Assembly: GCA_007124075.1 (NCBI GenBank)
Contig: SLFV01000478.1
Location: 1 to 8,976, forward strand
DNA length: 8,976 nucleotides
Origin: Roseimaritima sp.
GTDB lineage: Bacteria > Planctomycetota > Planctomycetia > Pirellulales > Pirellulaceae
Reading direction: 5' to 3'
Shown: in pieces, positions 1 to 6,500 of the stretch
How the letters are laid out: each line of letters starts with the position of its first letter
Position numbering within the stretch: the stretch's first letter is position 1
The notes under the pieces: model-generated
Database searches by the model: none
What the model saw: the letters and a program-made list of their open reading frames with translations, nothing else
What the model was told of the DNA's origin: nothing
Translations under genes and position numbers: made by a program

Positions 1-894
1 GAGGTGCAGGTTTCGATCGACGCGGGAAGCGAACCCTATCGTTTCAATCTCCTGATCTTCGTTCCCTTAACAGGCAGCGGTCCGGCCCCGGCGATCATCC
101 ATTTGAATAACCGTGATTTCCCTAGTTTGGCCAAGGCCATTGCACAACCCGATGATTTCTGGCCCGCGGATCAAATCGTCCGGGAAGGCTTTGTTGCAGT
201 GGGGGTTTCCACAAAGCAGATCGACCCAGACCAAAAGGGGCAGTTTGATAATGGAATTCGAGGATACTTTGCCAAACACGCTGAGGCCGAACCAGATGAG
301 CACTCGTGGGGTGCATTATCGTCGTGGGGATGGGGTGTCAGCAGAGCGGTCGATTATCTGTTGACCATGCCCGAAGTGGATGCCAAACGAATTGCTGTGG
401 TCGGGCATTCTCGTGGGGGGAAAGCTGCCCTGTGGTCCGCGGCGGAGGACGAACGGATTGCCATCGCATATTCCAACAATTCGGGATGCGGGGGTGCGGC
501 TTTGTCACGTCGGCGTTTCGGAGAAACCGTTGCGCGGATTACCAAGAGTTTTCCTTATTGGTTCTGTGACCACTTTGCCTCCTTTGCAAATGACGAAGAC
601 CGGCTGCCTGTGGATCAACATCAATTGATCTCGCTGATCGCCCCCCGCGCTGTTTACGTGGCCAGTGCCACGCAAGACTTGTGGGCGGATCCCAACGGTG
701 AATACCTCAGTTTGATCAATGCTGCACCCGTGTTTGAATTGCTCGGACAACAAGCCGTCAACGATCCGGTCATGCCGGCGGTGGATCACCCACGAACCGT
801 CGGCCGCACGGGCTACCATATTCGCACCGGATCGCATGGTTTGACTCCTAGCGATTGGCGGTTTTTCATGCAGTTCGCGTTACACGCGATGTAA
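1..894 (+). CDS. CE15-like glucuronoyl esterase / alpha-beta hydrolase (5' partial)
   Basis: This is the C-terminal part of a serine hydrolase resembling carbohydrate esterase family 15, which cleaves the ester between glucuronoxylan and lignin or similar uronate esters. The reading frame is open from base 1, so the true start lies upstream; the GTG at 4 is simply the first start-like codon seen. Residues are numbered from that GTG. The nucleophile elbow is GHSRGGKAA with Ser136. It is followed by SNNSGCGGAALSRRRFGE (residues 157-174), a very CE15-like stretch whose Glu174 is a candidate acid. Near the C-terminus, GYHIRTGSHGLTPSDW (270-285) carries the likely catalytic His272 or His278. About 296 residues are visible, whereas full proteins of this type are around 400, so roughly 100 residues including any signal peptide are missing. 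The substrate is inferred from the family only; a general acetyl-xylan-type esterase is the alternative. The gene ends 33 bp before the lipoprotein gene. Confidence 0.8.
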   Translation, partial: EVQVSIDAGSEPYRFNLLIFVPLTGSGPAPAIIHLNNRDFPSLAKAIAQPDDFWPADQIVREGFVAVGVSTKQIDPDQKGQFDNGIRGYFAKHAEAEPDEHSWGALSSWGWGVSRAVDYLLTMPEVDAKRIAVVGHSRGGKAALWSAAEDERIAIAYSNNSGCGGAALSRRRFGETVARITKSFPYWFCDHFASFANDEDRLPVDQHQLISLIAPRAVYVASATQDLWADPNGEYLSLINAAPVFELLGQQAVNDPVMPAVDHPRTVGRTGYHIRTGSHGLTPSDWRFFMQFALHAM

Positions 895-927
895 CCGTGT
901 GAACAAAAACTCTCAAGATATAATCAA

Positions 928-1515
928 ATGAATGGTCACCACCTTCTCCGTCCACTTTGCTTTTGCGGCCTTTTTTTGCTGCTGGGCTGCAGTCAACAAG
1001 CTCGTAAAGAACTGAGCGAGAAGTTAAAAAAAAGCACCGAGGCGGTTGCCCAAAAACGGGAGGAGTTCCGTGAATCGGTTGAATCGCAAACCGAGCGAAT
1101 CGCCACAAAAATCAACCCTGCAAGGATTGAATTGCAGGTCGGCTCGGAACCGGTGATTGAAGCCGCGGGCTGCTTTGGCGAGTGGTTACAGTTTAGCGAT
1201 GGTCGGTCCGCTGTTTTGCAGTTGCGGAGCTACCAGGATCGTCAGCAAGAGACGTACCCCGCTATTTTTGCCCGCGCGATCGTTCCCGCTGACGCCAATC
1301 AGATTGTCAAACAGGATTTGCTGGTTCATCTGTACGTTCAACAGACAGCCGATGGGCCGATTTTTTACACCCCTGATGATGCCCCGGTTGAAATTTCGAT
1401 CATGAAAAATGACGAAACGTTCACCGCCGAATTTTCTTCATGTCAATTGCTGGACAGCGATACCGGACAAGCGGTCCAGGCCAGCGGAATGTTTGTATTC
1501 ACGCTCCTCCATTGA
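928..1515 (+). CDS. Small predicted lipoprotein of unknown function
   Basis: I do not recognise this 195-residue protein. Its N-terminus is a lipoprotein signal: hydrophobic core LCFCGLFLLLG ending in the lipobox LLGC, with Cys21 as the predicted lipidated residue. Residues about 24-62 (QARKELSEKLKKSTEAVAQK and onward) are highly charged and likely to form a long helix or coiled coil. The remainder, about 66-195, alternates hydrophobic and polar residues as in a beta-rich domain. It has only two further cysteines (Cys82 and Cys172), which could form a disulfide. The ATG at 928 gives an intact signal peptide, although no strong ribosome-binding site precedes it. It lies 33 bp after the esterase and 29 bp before the exported protein at 1545, on the same strand, so co-transcription is plausible. 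Envelope location is well supported; function is not known. Confidence 0.8.
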   Translation: MNGHHLLRPLCFCGLFLLLGCSQQARKELSEKLKKSTEAVAQKREEFRESVESQTERIATKINPARIELQVGSEPVIEAAGCFGEWLQFSDGRSAVLQLRSYQDRQQETYPAIFARAIVPADANQIVKQDLLVHLYVQQTADGPIFYTPDDAPVEISIMKNDETFTAEFSSCQLLDSDTGQAVQASGMFVFTLLH

Positions 1516-1534
1516 TCCAACTCGCGTAAACCAC

Positions 1535-1540
1535 TTGGAG
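1535..1540 (+). promoter_or_regulatory. Ribosome-binding site for the gene at 1545/1548
   Basis: TTGGAG sits 4 bases before the ATG at 1545 and 7 bases before the immediately following ATG at 1548. The spacing favours the second ATG, so the protein may begin MISVN rather than MMISVN. The difference is one residue and does not affect the signal peptide. Confidence 0.45.
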
Positions 1541-1544
1541 TGTA

Positions 1545-3392
1545 ATGATGATTTCGGTCAACCAGATACTGGGTTGCGGAACGCTACTGATCACCAGCCT
1601 TGGATCGCTTCACGCGGACCCCAACCGGTCCGATCCAGCAGCCCCGATGGCGGTGCATGATACGTTTGCCGGAGCGGCGGAAATCAGCGTCCAAGCCTAC
1701 CGCAAGTTGGCGGAAGCCGAAGGACTGTACCTACAAATTCAACAGCTCATCCATTCGGGGCAGGCCCAGCGACTGCCCGCCAAACGAATCGGAACGACCA
1801 GTGTAGGCTTAATCCAGGCTGAACGATTGGCGCTGCAGTTGCAAGATATGGGCGAACCTGCGGGCATCGACATCGCCTTTCGATTCAAACGAATGTATCC
1901 GGAGTTTCGACAAGCCGCGTTGGCTTACAATGGGACAGCAGCGGGACAGAAAATTTACCAGGCGATGCGGGTTCAAACGATGCGAACCGTCCCGGCGCGC
2001 GTCAAAAAAGCGGAACAGCTTGCGGCACTGCTGCAACAGGATATCGCCGCTGCCGAAGCCGAACTGCACAAGTATGTCGACCAGTTGCAACCCAGCGCCC
2101 TGTTCGAGCGGCCCAACGAAAACCCCACTCTTCACTTTCCGACCACGCCGGTTCGTGGCATGATCAACGCTCAAGCCGCCAAACAACGTTTGGCGGAGAA
2201 GCAGCAACATTGTCTGGAGAAAATCGCTGCAGCCCAGATGGCGGCCTTGAAATGGCTGGAATCGGCTGCCCAAGCTGCGGATTCGATTCGACAGTCGGGG
2301 TTCTGGACCATTGATGGACAGAAGCTCGATGGACCACAAACCATCATTTACTTCGGGGATCGCTGGGGCGAAGCCCACGTGCAAGCGATGCGTGTTTCCG
2401 GTTTCTTGATGGCCGCGGCAGCCGATGGCAGTCGAAATTCAAGTTCCACGTGGGACGACCAGCGGCGGGCCAAAGTCCTGCAACCAGCCATTGACCTGGA
2501 ACGTCAGCTCTTGGATCAGGCCAGTCGCGCGATCGAAGAAATCCTATTGGCTGAGTTGCGGTTGGATGATTCCCAAGCGATGCGGGCTCGCTATCCTGAT
2601 TACTTAGCGGCACTGGCCCCCTTACTGCAGCGGACCTCTGGCAAAGCTTTCCGGCAGTCCATCAGCGGTGCATTGGCCCAGATGGCGGTGACGGCTGCTA
2701 TGCAAGCGGATGTGCGGAATTACCAACTTGCAACCGAGGACCTGTTACGGTGGCGAAAGCGGGTCACTGATCGTCGCGTCCAGCGTGCCGCTGACGGGTT
2801 GCAGACGTTGCCTGAATTGACGCGTTCCGCTTTTAGGGATCGCGATGGGTATGTCGGCCTGTATCCGCATCCCGAACCGCGTCAATACGATAGCACCGAT
2901 GCGCGACTGCGGGCCTCCGCTGCGGAAATTTTGGCTCCCGCATTGGAACGTGTGATCGATCAAAGCGTGATTACAGAAAATGTGCTCCGCGTCAGCCCGA
3001 CTAGCCGTTCGATGTTGGCTCCCCTGCAAAGTCGAACCTATGTCAGCATGCCTGTCCCCACCGGTTTGGAGTCAATCGTTGCTGATTTTCAGCGTGACTT
3101 GTTGGTCGATGACACGCATCCTCCGCTAACGATACCTGCCGCGATCGCCTTGCAGGCCGCAGTCCGAGGTGATTTTCGCCTTGTTGCCGGAAAGATTCGC
3201 AACGTTCACTTGGATAGCCTGATTTCCAGGATGTGTACCTTGCCTCCAATCGCGTCGATTTTTGCTCCCCGCGGCGAAATCCCGGTTTATGGGGGGACTG
3301 GTGGTTTTTTGGATCAAGCCGTTTTACGGTATGATCTGCAGCCCAGTTGGGTGCAGCATGAACATTTCATCGCCACGCTGTCCAAGGAATAG
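1545..3392 (+). CDS. Large exported, mostly helical protein of unknown function
   Basis: I do not recognise a family for this 615-residue protein. The N-terminus looks like a Sec signal peptide: an uncharged hydrophobic stretch from about residue 8 to 22 followed by SLHA, with probable cleavage after Ala24. The short n-region has no Lys or Arg, which is weak. The mature part is rich in Ala, Gln, Leu, Glu and Arg. Long amphipathic stretches around residues 155-195 and 215-260 suggest helical bundles or coiled coils. There is no transmembrane segment after the signal and no catalytic motif I can name. The C-terminal third is less helical and contains GGTGG near residues 590-594. It follows the lipoprotein gene by 29 bp and precedes dnaA by 65 bp on the same strand. 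A shared envelope role with the lipoprotein is inference from adjacency only. Given the rest of the window, it is probably a lineage-restricted planctomycete protein. Confidence 0.75.
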   Translation: MMISVNQILGCGTLLITSLGSLHADPNRSDPAAPMAVHDTFAGAAEISVQAYRKLAEAEGLYLQIQQLIHSGQAQRLPAKRIGTTSVGLIQAERLALQLQDMGEPAGIDIAFRFKRMYPEFRQAALAYNGTAAGQKIYQAMRVQTMRTVPARVKKAEQLAALLQQDIAAAEAELHKYVDQLQPSALFERPNENPTLHFPTTPVRGMINAQAAKQRLAEKQQHCLEKIAAAQMAALKWLESAAQAADSIRQSGFWTIDGQKLDGPQTIIYFGDRWGEAHVQAMRVSGFLMAAAADGSRNSSSTWDDQRRAKVLQPAIDLERQLLDQASRAIEEILLAELRLDDSQAMRARYPDYLAALAPLLQRTSGKAFRQSISGALAQMAVTAAMQADVRNYQLATEDLLRWRKRVTDRRVQRAADGLQTLPELTRSAFRDRDGYVGLYPHPEPRQYDSTDARLRASAAEILAPALERVIDQSVITENVLRVSPTSRSMLAPLQSRTYVSMPVPTGLESIVADFQRDLLVDDTHPPLTIPAAIALQAAVRGDFRLVAGKIRNVHLDSLISRMCTLPPIASIFAPRGEIPVYGGTGGFLDQAVLRYDLQPSWVQHEHFIATLSKE

Positions 3393-3457
3393 CAATGACG
3401 ATGCGATGGCACCTCCAAGCGAAGCATCTTCCCGCAGATACGACTGGTTAATCGAAC

Positions 3458-4528
3458 GTGAGCCTTGGTGTAAAAAAAATCGCGTTGTCTGCTGACGATC
3501 ATGCCACCGTACCGGGGCGGAAGCAGGTTGACCCGTTTTTGCTGAGCGAATTCTACACCGGCAACGAAAACCGCTTTGCTTGGTTTGTTAGCCAGCAGGC
3601 CGAGCCGATTCATCAACGGGGAAACCCCCTGCTGCTATTTGGACCGTCGGGGAGTGGAAAAACAGCCTTGGCCGTCACGATTGCCTCGCAAGAAGCCCAT
3701 CAGGGCGGCGAAAGGAAGCTCCGCTGGCGGTATGTCCTCGCCAGCGACTTTGCAAGACAGTACGCAGCAGCAATCGCGGCAGATGATCTGGAACATTTTC
3801 GACAGCGATTGCTGCGGGTTGCGATCTTGGTCGTTGACGATGTCCACACGATCGCCGACAAACCGACCGCACAACAGGAATTGGCCACCCGCATCGAAGC
3901 TCGCGTGACGGAGAACAAAACCACCATTTTGACCTGTCGACGTCTGCCGTTTGAAATCCGCGGCTTGCGACCCTACCTGGCAAGTCGGATGGTCCCCGGT
4001 CTTAGCGTCCCCCTGGCGTTGCCAGGTGCGTTGGCTTCCGAGGCAATATTTCGCCAACTTCTGCGAGAACATCAACTGCAACTCGATCCCACGACGGCTG
4101 ACCTGATCGTCCGCAGTTTACCCGAGAAGGTTTCAGTGCCCCGACTTACCGCATTGGTCCAACAAATGTGTTTGCTGAACGAAGATGGCAGCACCCAAGA
4201 TTTGTTGACCGCCGCCCAGTCCTTGATGAACCCCGCCCGTCCGACGCTTGCGGCCATTGCAAAGGCGGTTGCTAAACGATTTCAATTGAAAGTCAGCGAC
4301 CTGAAAAGCAATTCGCGACGGCAACAAGTCGTCCGCGCTCGCAGCTTGGCGATCTATCTCTCGCGAAAGTTGACCGATCGAAGCTTGCAACAAATCGGAG
4401 CTTTTTTTGGTGGTCGCGATCATTCGACCATCCTGCACTCCTGTCGAAAAATAGAACTCGCCTTGCCTAACGACAAGCAACTGAATCAAGCCGCTCAGGA
4501 GGTGTTGCAGCAGTATGAAACCTGCTAG
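3458..4528 (+). CDS. dnaA: Chromosomal replication initiator DnaA, lacking domain I
   Basis: DnaA binds origin boxes and opens the duplex in an ATP-dependent manner. This copy has 356 residues, roughly 100 fewer than typical DnaA, and starts almost directly at the AAA+ domain. Walker A is GPSGSGKT (62-69). Walker B is VAILVVDDVH (121-130). The box VII arginine finger is Arg177 in LASRMVPGL, and the sensor 2 arginine is probably Arg229 in VPRLTALV. Sensor 1 reads ILTCRRLP, without the Asp of the usual SDRxP. Domain IV is clear: VVRARSLAIYLSRKLT (291-306), then GGRDHST (318-324), the box-reading helix-turn-helix signature. An in-frame stop at 3449-3451 makes the GTG at 3458 the first possible start; no good ribosome-binding site precedes it, and the TTG at 3485 is an alternative. 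The upstream gene ends at 3392, leaving no room for domain I. DnaA-box-like sites lie just downstream. Identity is firm. Confidence 0.95.
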   Translation: MSLGVKKIALSADDHATVPGRKQVDPFLLSEFYTGNENRFAWFVSQQAEPIHQRGNPLLLFGPSGSGKTALAVTIASQEAHQGGERKLRWRYVLASDFARQYAAAIAADDLEHFRQRLLRVAILVVDDVHTIADKPTAQQELATRIEARVTENKTTILTCRRLPFEIRGLRPYLASRMVPGLSVPLALPGALASEAIFRQLLREHQLQLDPTTADLIVRSLPEKVSVPRLTALVQQMCLLNEDGSTQDLLTAAQSLMNPARPTLAAIAKAVAKRFQLKVSDLKSNSRRQQVVRARSLAIYLSRKLTDRSLQQIGAFFGGRDHSTILHSCRKIELALPNDKQLNQAAQEVLQQYETC

Positions 4529-4578
4529 GCGAGCAGCAGCAAGCTCCAACGGAGGTGAGCCTCGAAAAATTTTTACGC

Positions 4579-4587
4579 TGTGGAAAA
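4579..4587 (-). promoter_or_regulatory. DnaA box-like site 1
   Basis: TGTGGAAAA on the + strand reads TTTTCCACA on the - strand, one mismatch from the TTATCCACA consensus and identical to a form used in other bacterial origins. It is inverted relative to the site at 4715-4723, and the identity extends to a tenth base (GTTTTCCACA). Confidence 0.6.
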
Positions 4588-4607
4588 CCGGTCATTACGC
4601 TGTCATC

Positions 4608-4616
4608 TACCGGTAA
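4608..4616. repeat. TACCGGTAA palindromic repeat, copy 1
   Basis: The core TACCGGTA is a perfect 8-bp palindrome. The nine bases TACCGGTAA recur exactly at 4698-4706, and the six-base core ACCGGT occurs a third time at 4587-4592 directly abutting DnaA box 1. Role unknown; a binding site for a dimeric origin or dnaN regulator is possible. Confidence 0.5.
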
Positions 4617-4696
4617 CCGAAACATCGCCCCAACGGGACCCTCACCGAGACACTGTTCAAATCCAGCACTCGATCGACGTCGCTCCGTCCAATTTT

Positions 4697-4706
4697 TTAC
4701 CGGTAA
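4697..4706. repeat. TTACCGGTAA perfect palindrome, copy 2
   Basis: This 10-bp perfect palindrome contains the second exact copy of TACCGGTAA and lies 8 bp before DnaA box 2. Together with the copies at 4587 and 4608, it places an ACCGGT core close to each DnaA box. Confidence 0.5.
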
Positions 4707-4714
4707 TTTAACCG

Positions 4715-4723
4715 TTTTCCACA
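4715..4723 (+). promoter_or_regulatory. DnaA box-like site 2
   Basis: TTTTCCACA, preceded by G as in site 1, faces the opposite way from site 1 about 136 bp away. It is immediately followed by an AT-rich stretch, as expected for a box next to a duplex-unwinding element. Its identity with site 1, in the gap directly after dnaA, is the main evidence. Confidence 0.6.
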
Positions 4724-4752
4724 CCACGATAAAAAACACAACATTCTTGAAT

Positions 4753-4764
4753 GTAAGCACTTAC
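4753..4764. repeat. Small inverted repeat GTAAG-CA-CTTAC
   Basis: Five-base arms flank a two-base centre in the AT-rich part of the origin candidate. This is too tight for a stable RNA hairpin; a dimeric protein-binding site is more likely, or chance. Confidence 0.3.
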
Positions 4765-4858
4765 GATACAAAACCAGAGCCTCATGAACCATTTTTGCGA
4801 TCACATTACGACGACGACGATTTTTTAAAAGGAAAGGAGGGAAGGAAGAGGAACGATC

Positions 4859-4878
4859 AAACCAACAAACAAACCAAC
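4859..4878. repeat. Direct repeat AAACCAAC-AAAC-AAACCAAC in the dnaN leader
   Basis: Two exact AAACCAAC copies are separated by AAAC, giving a 12-base period within a stretch that contains only A and C. It directly follows the 27-base all-purine run (4827-4853). It may be an unstructured leader of the dnaN mRNA or an unwinding repeat; no function is established. Confidence 0.4.
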
Positions 4879-4983
4879 TTGGGAAGCAAACCGCAGTCGA
4901 CCTGCTGCAAACAACGCAAGGATCGGATACAACTTGGCACAGGATGAACCTGACAATTTTCTGACCATGCTGAAGCAGTCACG

Positions 4984-6105
4984 ATGAAAATTCACTGTAA
5001 TCGCGAAACCTTGGCTAGCGCATTCCAATTGGCGGCAACGGTTGCACCCGCACGCAGTCCCAAAGAAATTCTTAATAACGTTAAACTGTCAATCAGTGGT
5101 GACCAGGGCGTTTTCACCGCAACCGATATGGAAGTTGGAATTCGGGTGGACGTGCAAGATGGGCTGGAAATCGAAGCAGAAGGTTCGGTCCTGTTGCCGG
5201 TGTCGCGGGTGGTCGGTATTTTACGCGAAAGTACGGCCGAAAAGATCACCATCGAAACGACTGAGAATGACGTTCTTATTTCCGGAGGACGCAGCCGGTT
5301 TAAACTCCAGGGGGCGAATCCCGACGAGTTTCCACGTGTCGTGGGCTTTGAAGAGGAAGCGTATCATGAAATTCCAACACGTTTATTTCGCGAAATGATC
5401 AAACGGACGGTTTTTGCTACCGATTCCGAAAGCAGTCGTTACGCGTTGGGAGGGGTTCTGCTGGAATTGGAAGGAGATACCGTAATCGCCGTCGGGACGG
5501 ACGGTCGTCGACTGGCACGGATGCAAGGAACCGCGTTGTCGGTTGGGGAACATAAAACAACCGGTGCCAACACGATAGTGCCCAGTCGAGCAATCCAATT
5601 GATGGAACGCGCAGCCAGCGATGACCCCGAAGGGGAGGTTTGTATCTGCGCCAGAGCCAATGATGTTTTGATGCGGACCAAACGCTGCACAATCTACAGT
5701 AGGTTAGTCGAAGGCCGATATCCAAATTGGCGACAGGTCTTGCCGCAACGAGAAAACGTCAACCAAATCGATTTGACCGTCGGTCCCCTATTTGCCGCAT
5801 TGCGCCAGGCTGCTTTGGTGACGGCTCAGGATAGCCGAGGAATCGAGTTTACTTTTGACGATGGAACGCTTCGGTTGGAAGCAAACACGGCGGAAATAGG
5901 TCAATCGGTAGTGGAGATTCCAGTCGCATACGATGGTAATCGCGTGAATTTGATGATGGATCATCGATTCGTGGCGGAGTTCTGCAAGGCATTGGACCCC
6001 GAAACTAATTTTCTGTTCGAATTGGAAGACGAGAAAAAACCGGCGATGCTGAGCACCGAAGATGGTTATTGCTACGTCATTATGCCGATGTCTCGGGATC
6101 GTTGA
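4984..6105 (+). CDS. dnaN: DNA polymerase III beta subunit (sliding clamp)
   Basis: DnaN forms the dimeric ring that tethers DNA polymerase III and other repair and replication proteins to DNA. The 373-residue length matches the family (about 365-380), with three clamp domains at roughly 1-125, 130-252 and 255-373. Recognisable segments are SSRYALGGVLLELEGD (150-165) with VGTDGRRLA (170-178), corresponding to the domain 2 signature. YPNWRQVLP (246-254) matches the FPDYRRVLP-type linker, and the C-terminus YVIMPM is the usual clamp ending. The ATG at 4984 is the only start after the in-frame stop at 4951-4953. A clear Shine-Dalgarno is lacking, with only a weak TGAAG at 4971. The gene follows the origin candidate, and 31 bp separate it from the DUF721 gene, so the two are probably one operon. 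No key residue appears lost. Confidence 0.97.
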   Translation: MKIHCNRETLASAFQLAATVAPARSPKEILNNVKLSISGDQGVFTATDMEVGIRVDVQDGLEIEAEGSVLLPVSRVVGILRESTAEKITIETTENDVLISGGRSRFKLQGANPDEFPRVVGFEEEAYHEIPTRLFREMIKRTVFATDSESSRYALGGVLLELEGDTVIAVGTDGRRLARMQGTALSVGEHKTTGANTIVPSRAIQLMERAASDDPEGEVCICARANDVLMRTKRCTIYSRLVEGRYPNWRQVLPQRENVNQIDLTVGPLFAALRQAALVTAQDSRGIEFTFDDGTLRLEANTAEIGQSVVEIPVAYDGNRVNLMMDHRFVAEFCKALDPETNFLFELEDEKKPAMLSTEDGYCYVIMPMSRDR

Positions 6106-6123
6106 TTGACGCGTCGAACTGAC

Positions 6124-6128
6124 AGGAA
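6124..6128 (+). promoter_or_regulatory. Ribosome-binding site for the DUF721 gene
   Basis: AGGAA ends 8 bases before the GTG at 6137. This supports that GTG over the in-frame ATG at 6200, which would remove the first 21 residues. Confidence 0.5.
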
Positions 6129-6136
6129 CCGATACG

Positions 6137-6475
6137 GTGACCGCTAAACCACAGTCCGGTGGCGAAGGACAGAGATCGACCGGTCGCGTTCCCAAGAGGA
6201 TGGGTTCGATTGTCAATCAATTGATGATCCGTAGAGGCTACGGGCAGGTTCTGGCTAACGAACAGTTACAACAACTGGTCGATTCGGTTATCGGCGAAGC
6301 TCTGCAGGGGACAACGCGGGTAGGTCAGGTGCGGCGAGGCAAGCTGGAACTGTTCGTTTCCGATTCGGTCAGTATGCAGGAACTGACCTTCCAGAAGAAA
6401 AAAATCATTCGCGCAATTCAAACGGCACTGCCGAATTTGGGATTAAAGGATATCCGTCTACGGATCCGCAGCTAG
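6137..6475 (+). CDS. DUF721/DciA-like protein, candidate helicase-loading factor
   Basis: This 112-residue protein matches the DUF721 pattern. VNQLMIRRGYGQVL opens the domain, LVDSVIGEALQGTT (47-60) corresponds to the W..iVG..la..t segment with the Trp replaced, GKLELFVSDSVSMQEL (68-83) is the L.V.v.S....EL strand, and FQKKKIIRAIQTALP (85-99) is the helix before the final strand LKDIRLRIRS. The first 20 residues are polar and basic, probably disordered. DUF721 includes DciA, which operates the replicative helicase DnaB in bacteria lacking DnaC or DnaI. It lies 31 bp after dnaN, where many genomes have recF followed by a DUF721 gene; recF is absent here. The GTG start at 6137 is supported by AGGAA at 6124. 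The family call rests on pattern recognition; DciA activity is inferred. Its stop lies 25 bp from the stop of the convergent phosphatase gene, with no clear terminator between. Confidence 0.8.
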   Translation: MTAKPQSGGEGQRSTGRVPKRMGSIVNQLMIRRGYGQVLANEQLQQLVDSVIGEALQGTTRVGQVRRGKLELFVSDSVSMQELTFQKKKIIRAIQTALPNLGLKDIRLRIRS

Positions 6476-6500
6476 GAAACGGCAAATCGACATGATCCGA

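Larger units (their letters stand above)
4529..4983. other. Candidate chromosomal origin (oriC) between dnaA and dnaN
   Basis: This 455-bp interval has no convincing gene and lies between dnaA and dnaN, one of the classic bacterial origin positions. It holds two inverted 9-bp DnaA-box-like sites (4579-4587 and 4715-4723), three ACCGGT palindromes (4587-4592, 4609-4614, 4699-4704), an AT-rich stretch at about 4688-4770, a small palindrome at 4753-4764 and four ACG triplets from 4808 to 4819. These are followed by T6, a 27-base all-purine tract and a 21-base A/C-only tract. The AT-rich segments beside the second box are plausible unwinding elements. The interval probably also contains the dnaN promoter, which I could not place. 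Assignment as the origin is inference from position and boxes. GC-skew over the whole chromosome would be decisive and cannot be computed here. Confidence 0.65.

Noticed and set aside
1809..2384. 191-codon open frame on the - strand
   Set aside because: It lies wholly inside the 615-residue exported-protein gene, has no signal or motif and looks like a shadow of that gene's codon pattern.
3393..3480. Frameshift at the A8 run (3472-3479) that might join an upstream frame to dnaA and restore domain I
   Set aside because: The overlapping frame upstream has no domain I-like sequence, and only 65 bp separate dnaA from the preceding gene, so domain I (about 90 residues) could not fit.
3635..4081. 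148-codon open frame on the - strand within dnaA
   Set aside because: Opposite to the Walker A and Walker B region of dnaA, which is unmistakably coding; no independent support.
4555..4947. 130-codon GTG open frame inside the dnaA-dnaN gap
   Set aside because: It overlaps both DnaA boxes and the low-complexity tracts, its product has no domain-like pattern and is full of Thr, Lys, Gln and Arg runs from the A/C and purine tracts, and the GGAGG is directly abutting the GTG with no spacing.
6476..6500. Terminator between the convergent DUF721 and phosphatase genes
   Set aside because: The 25-bp gap has no GC-rich hairpin followed by a T-run in either direction.
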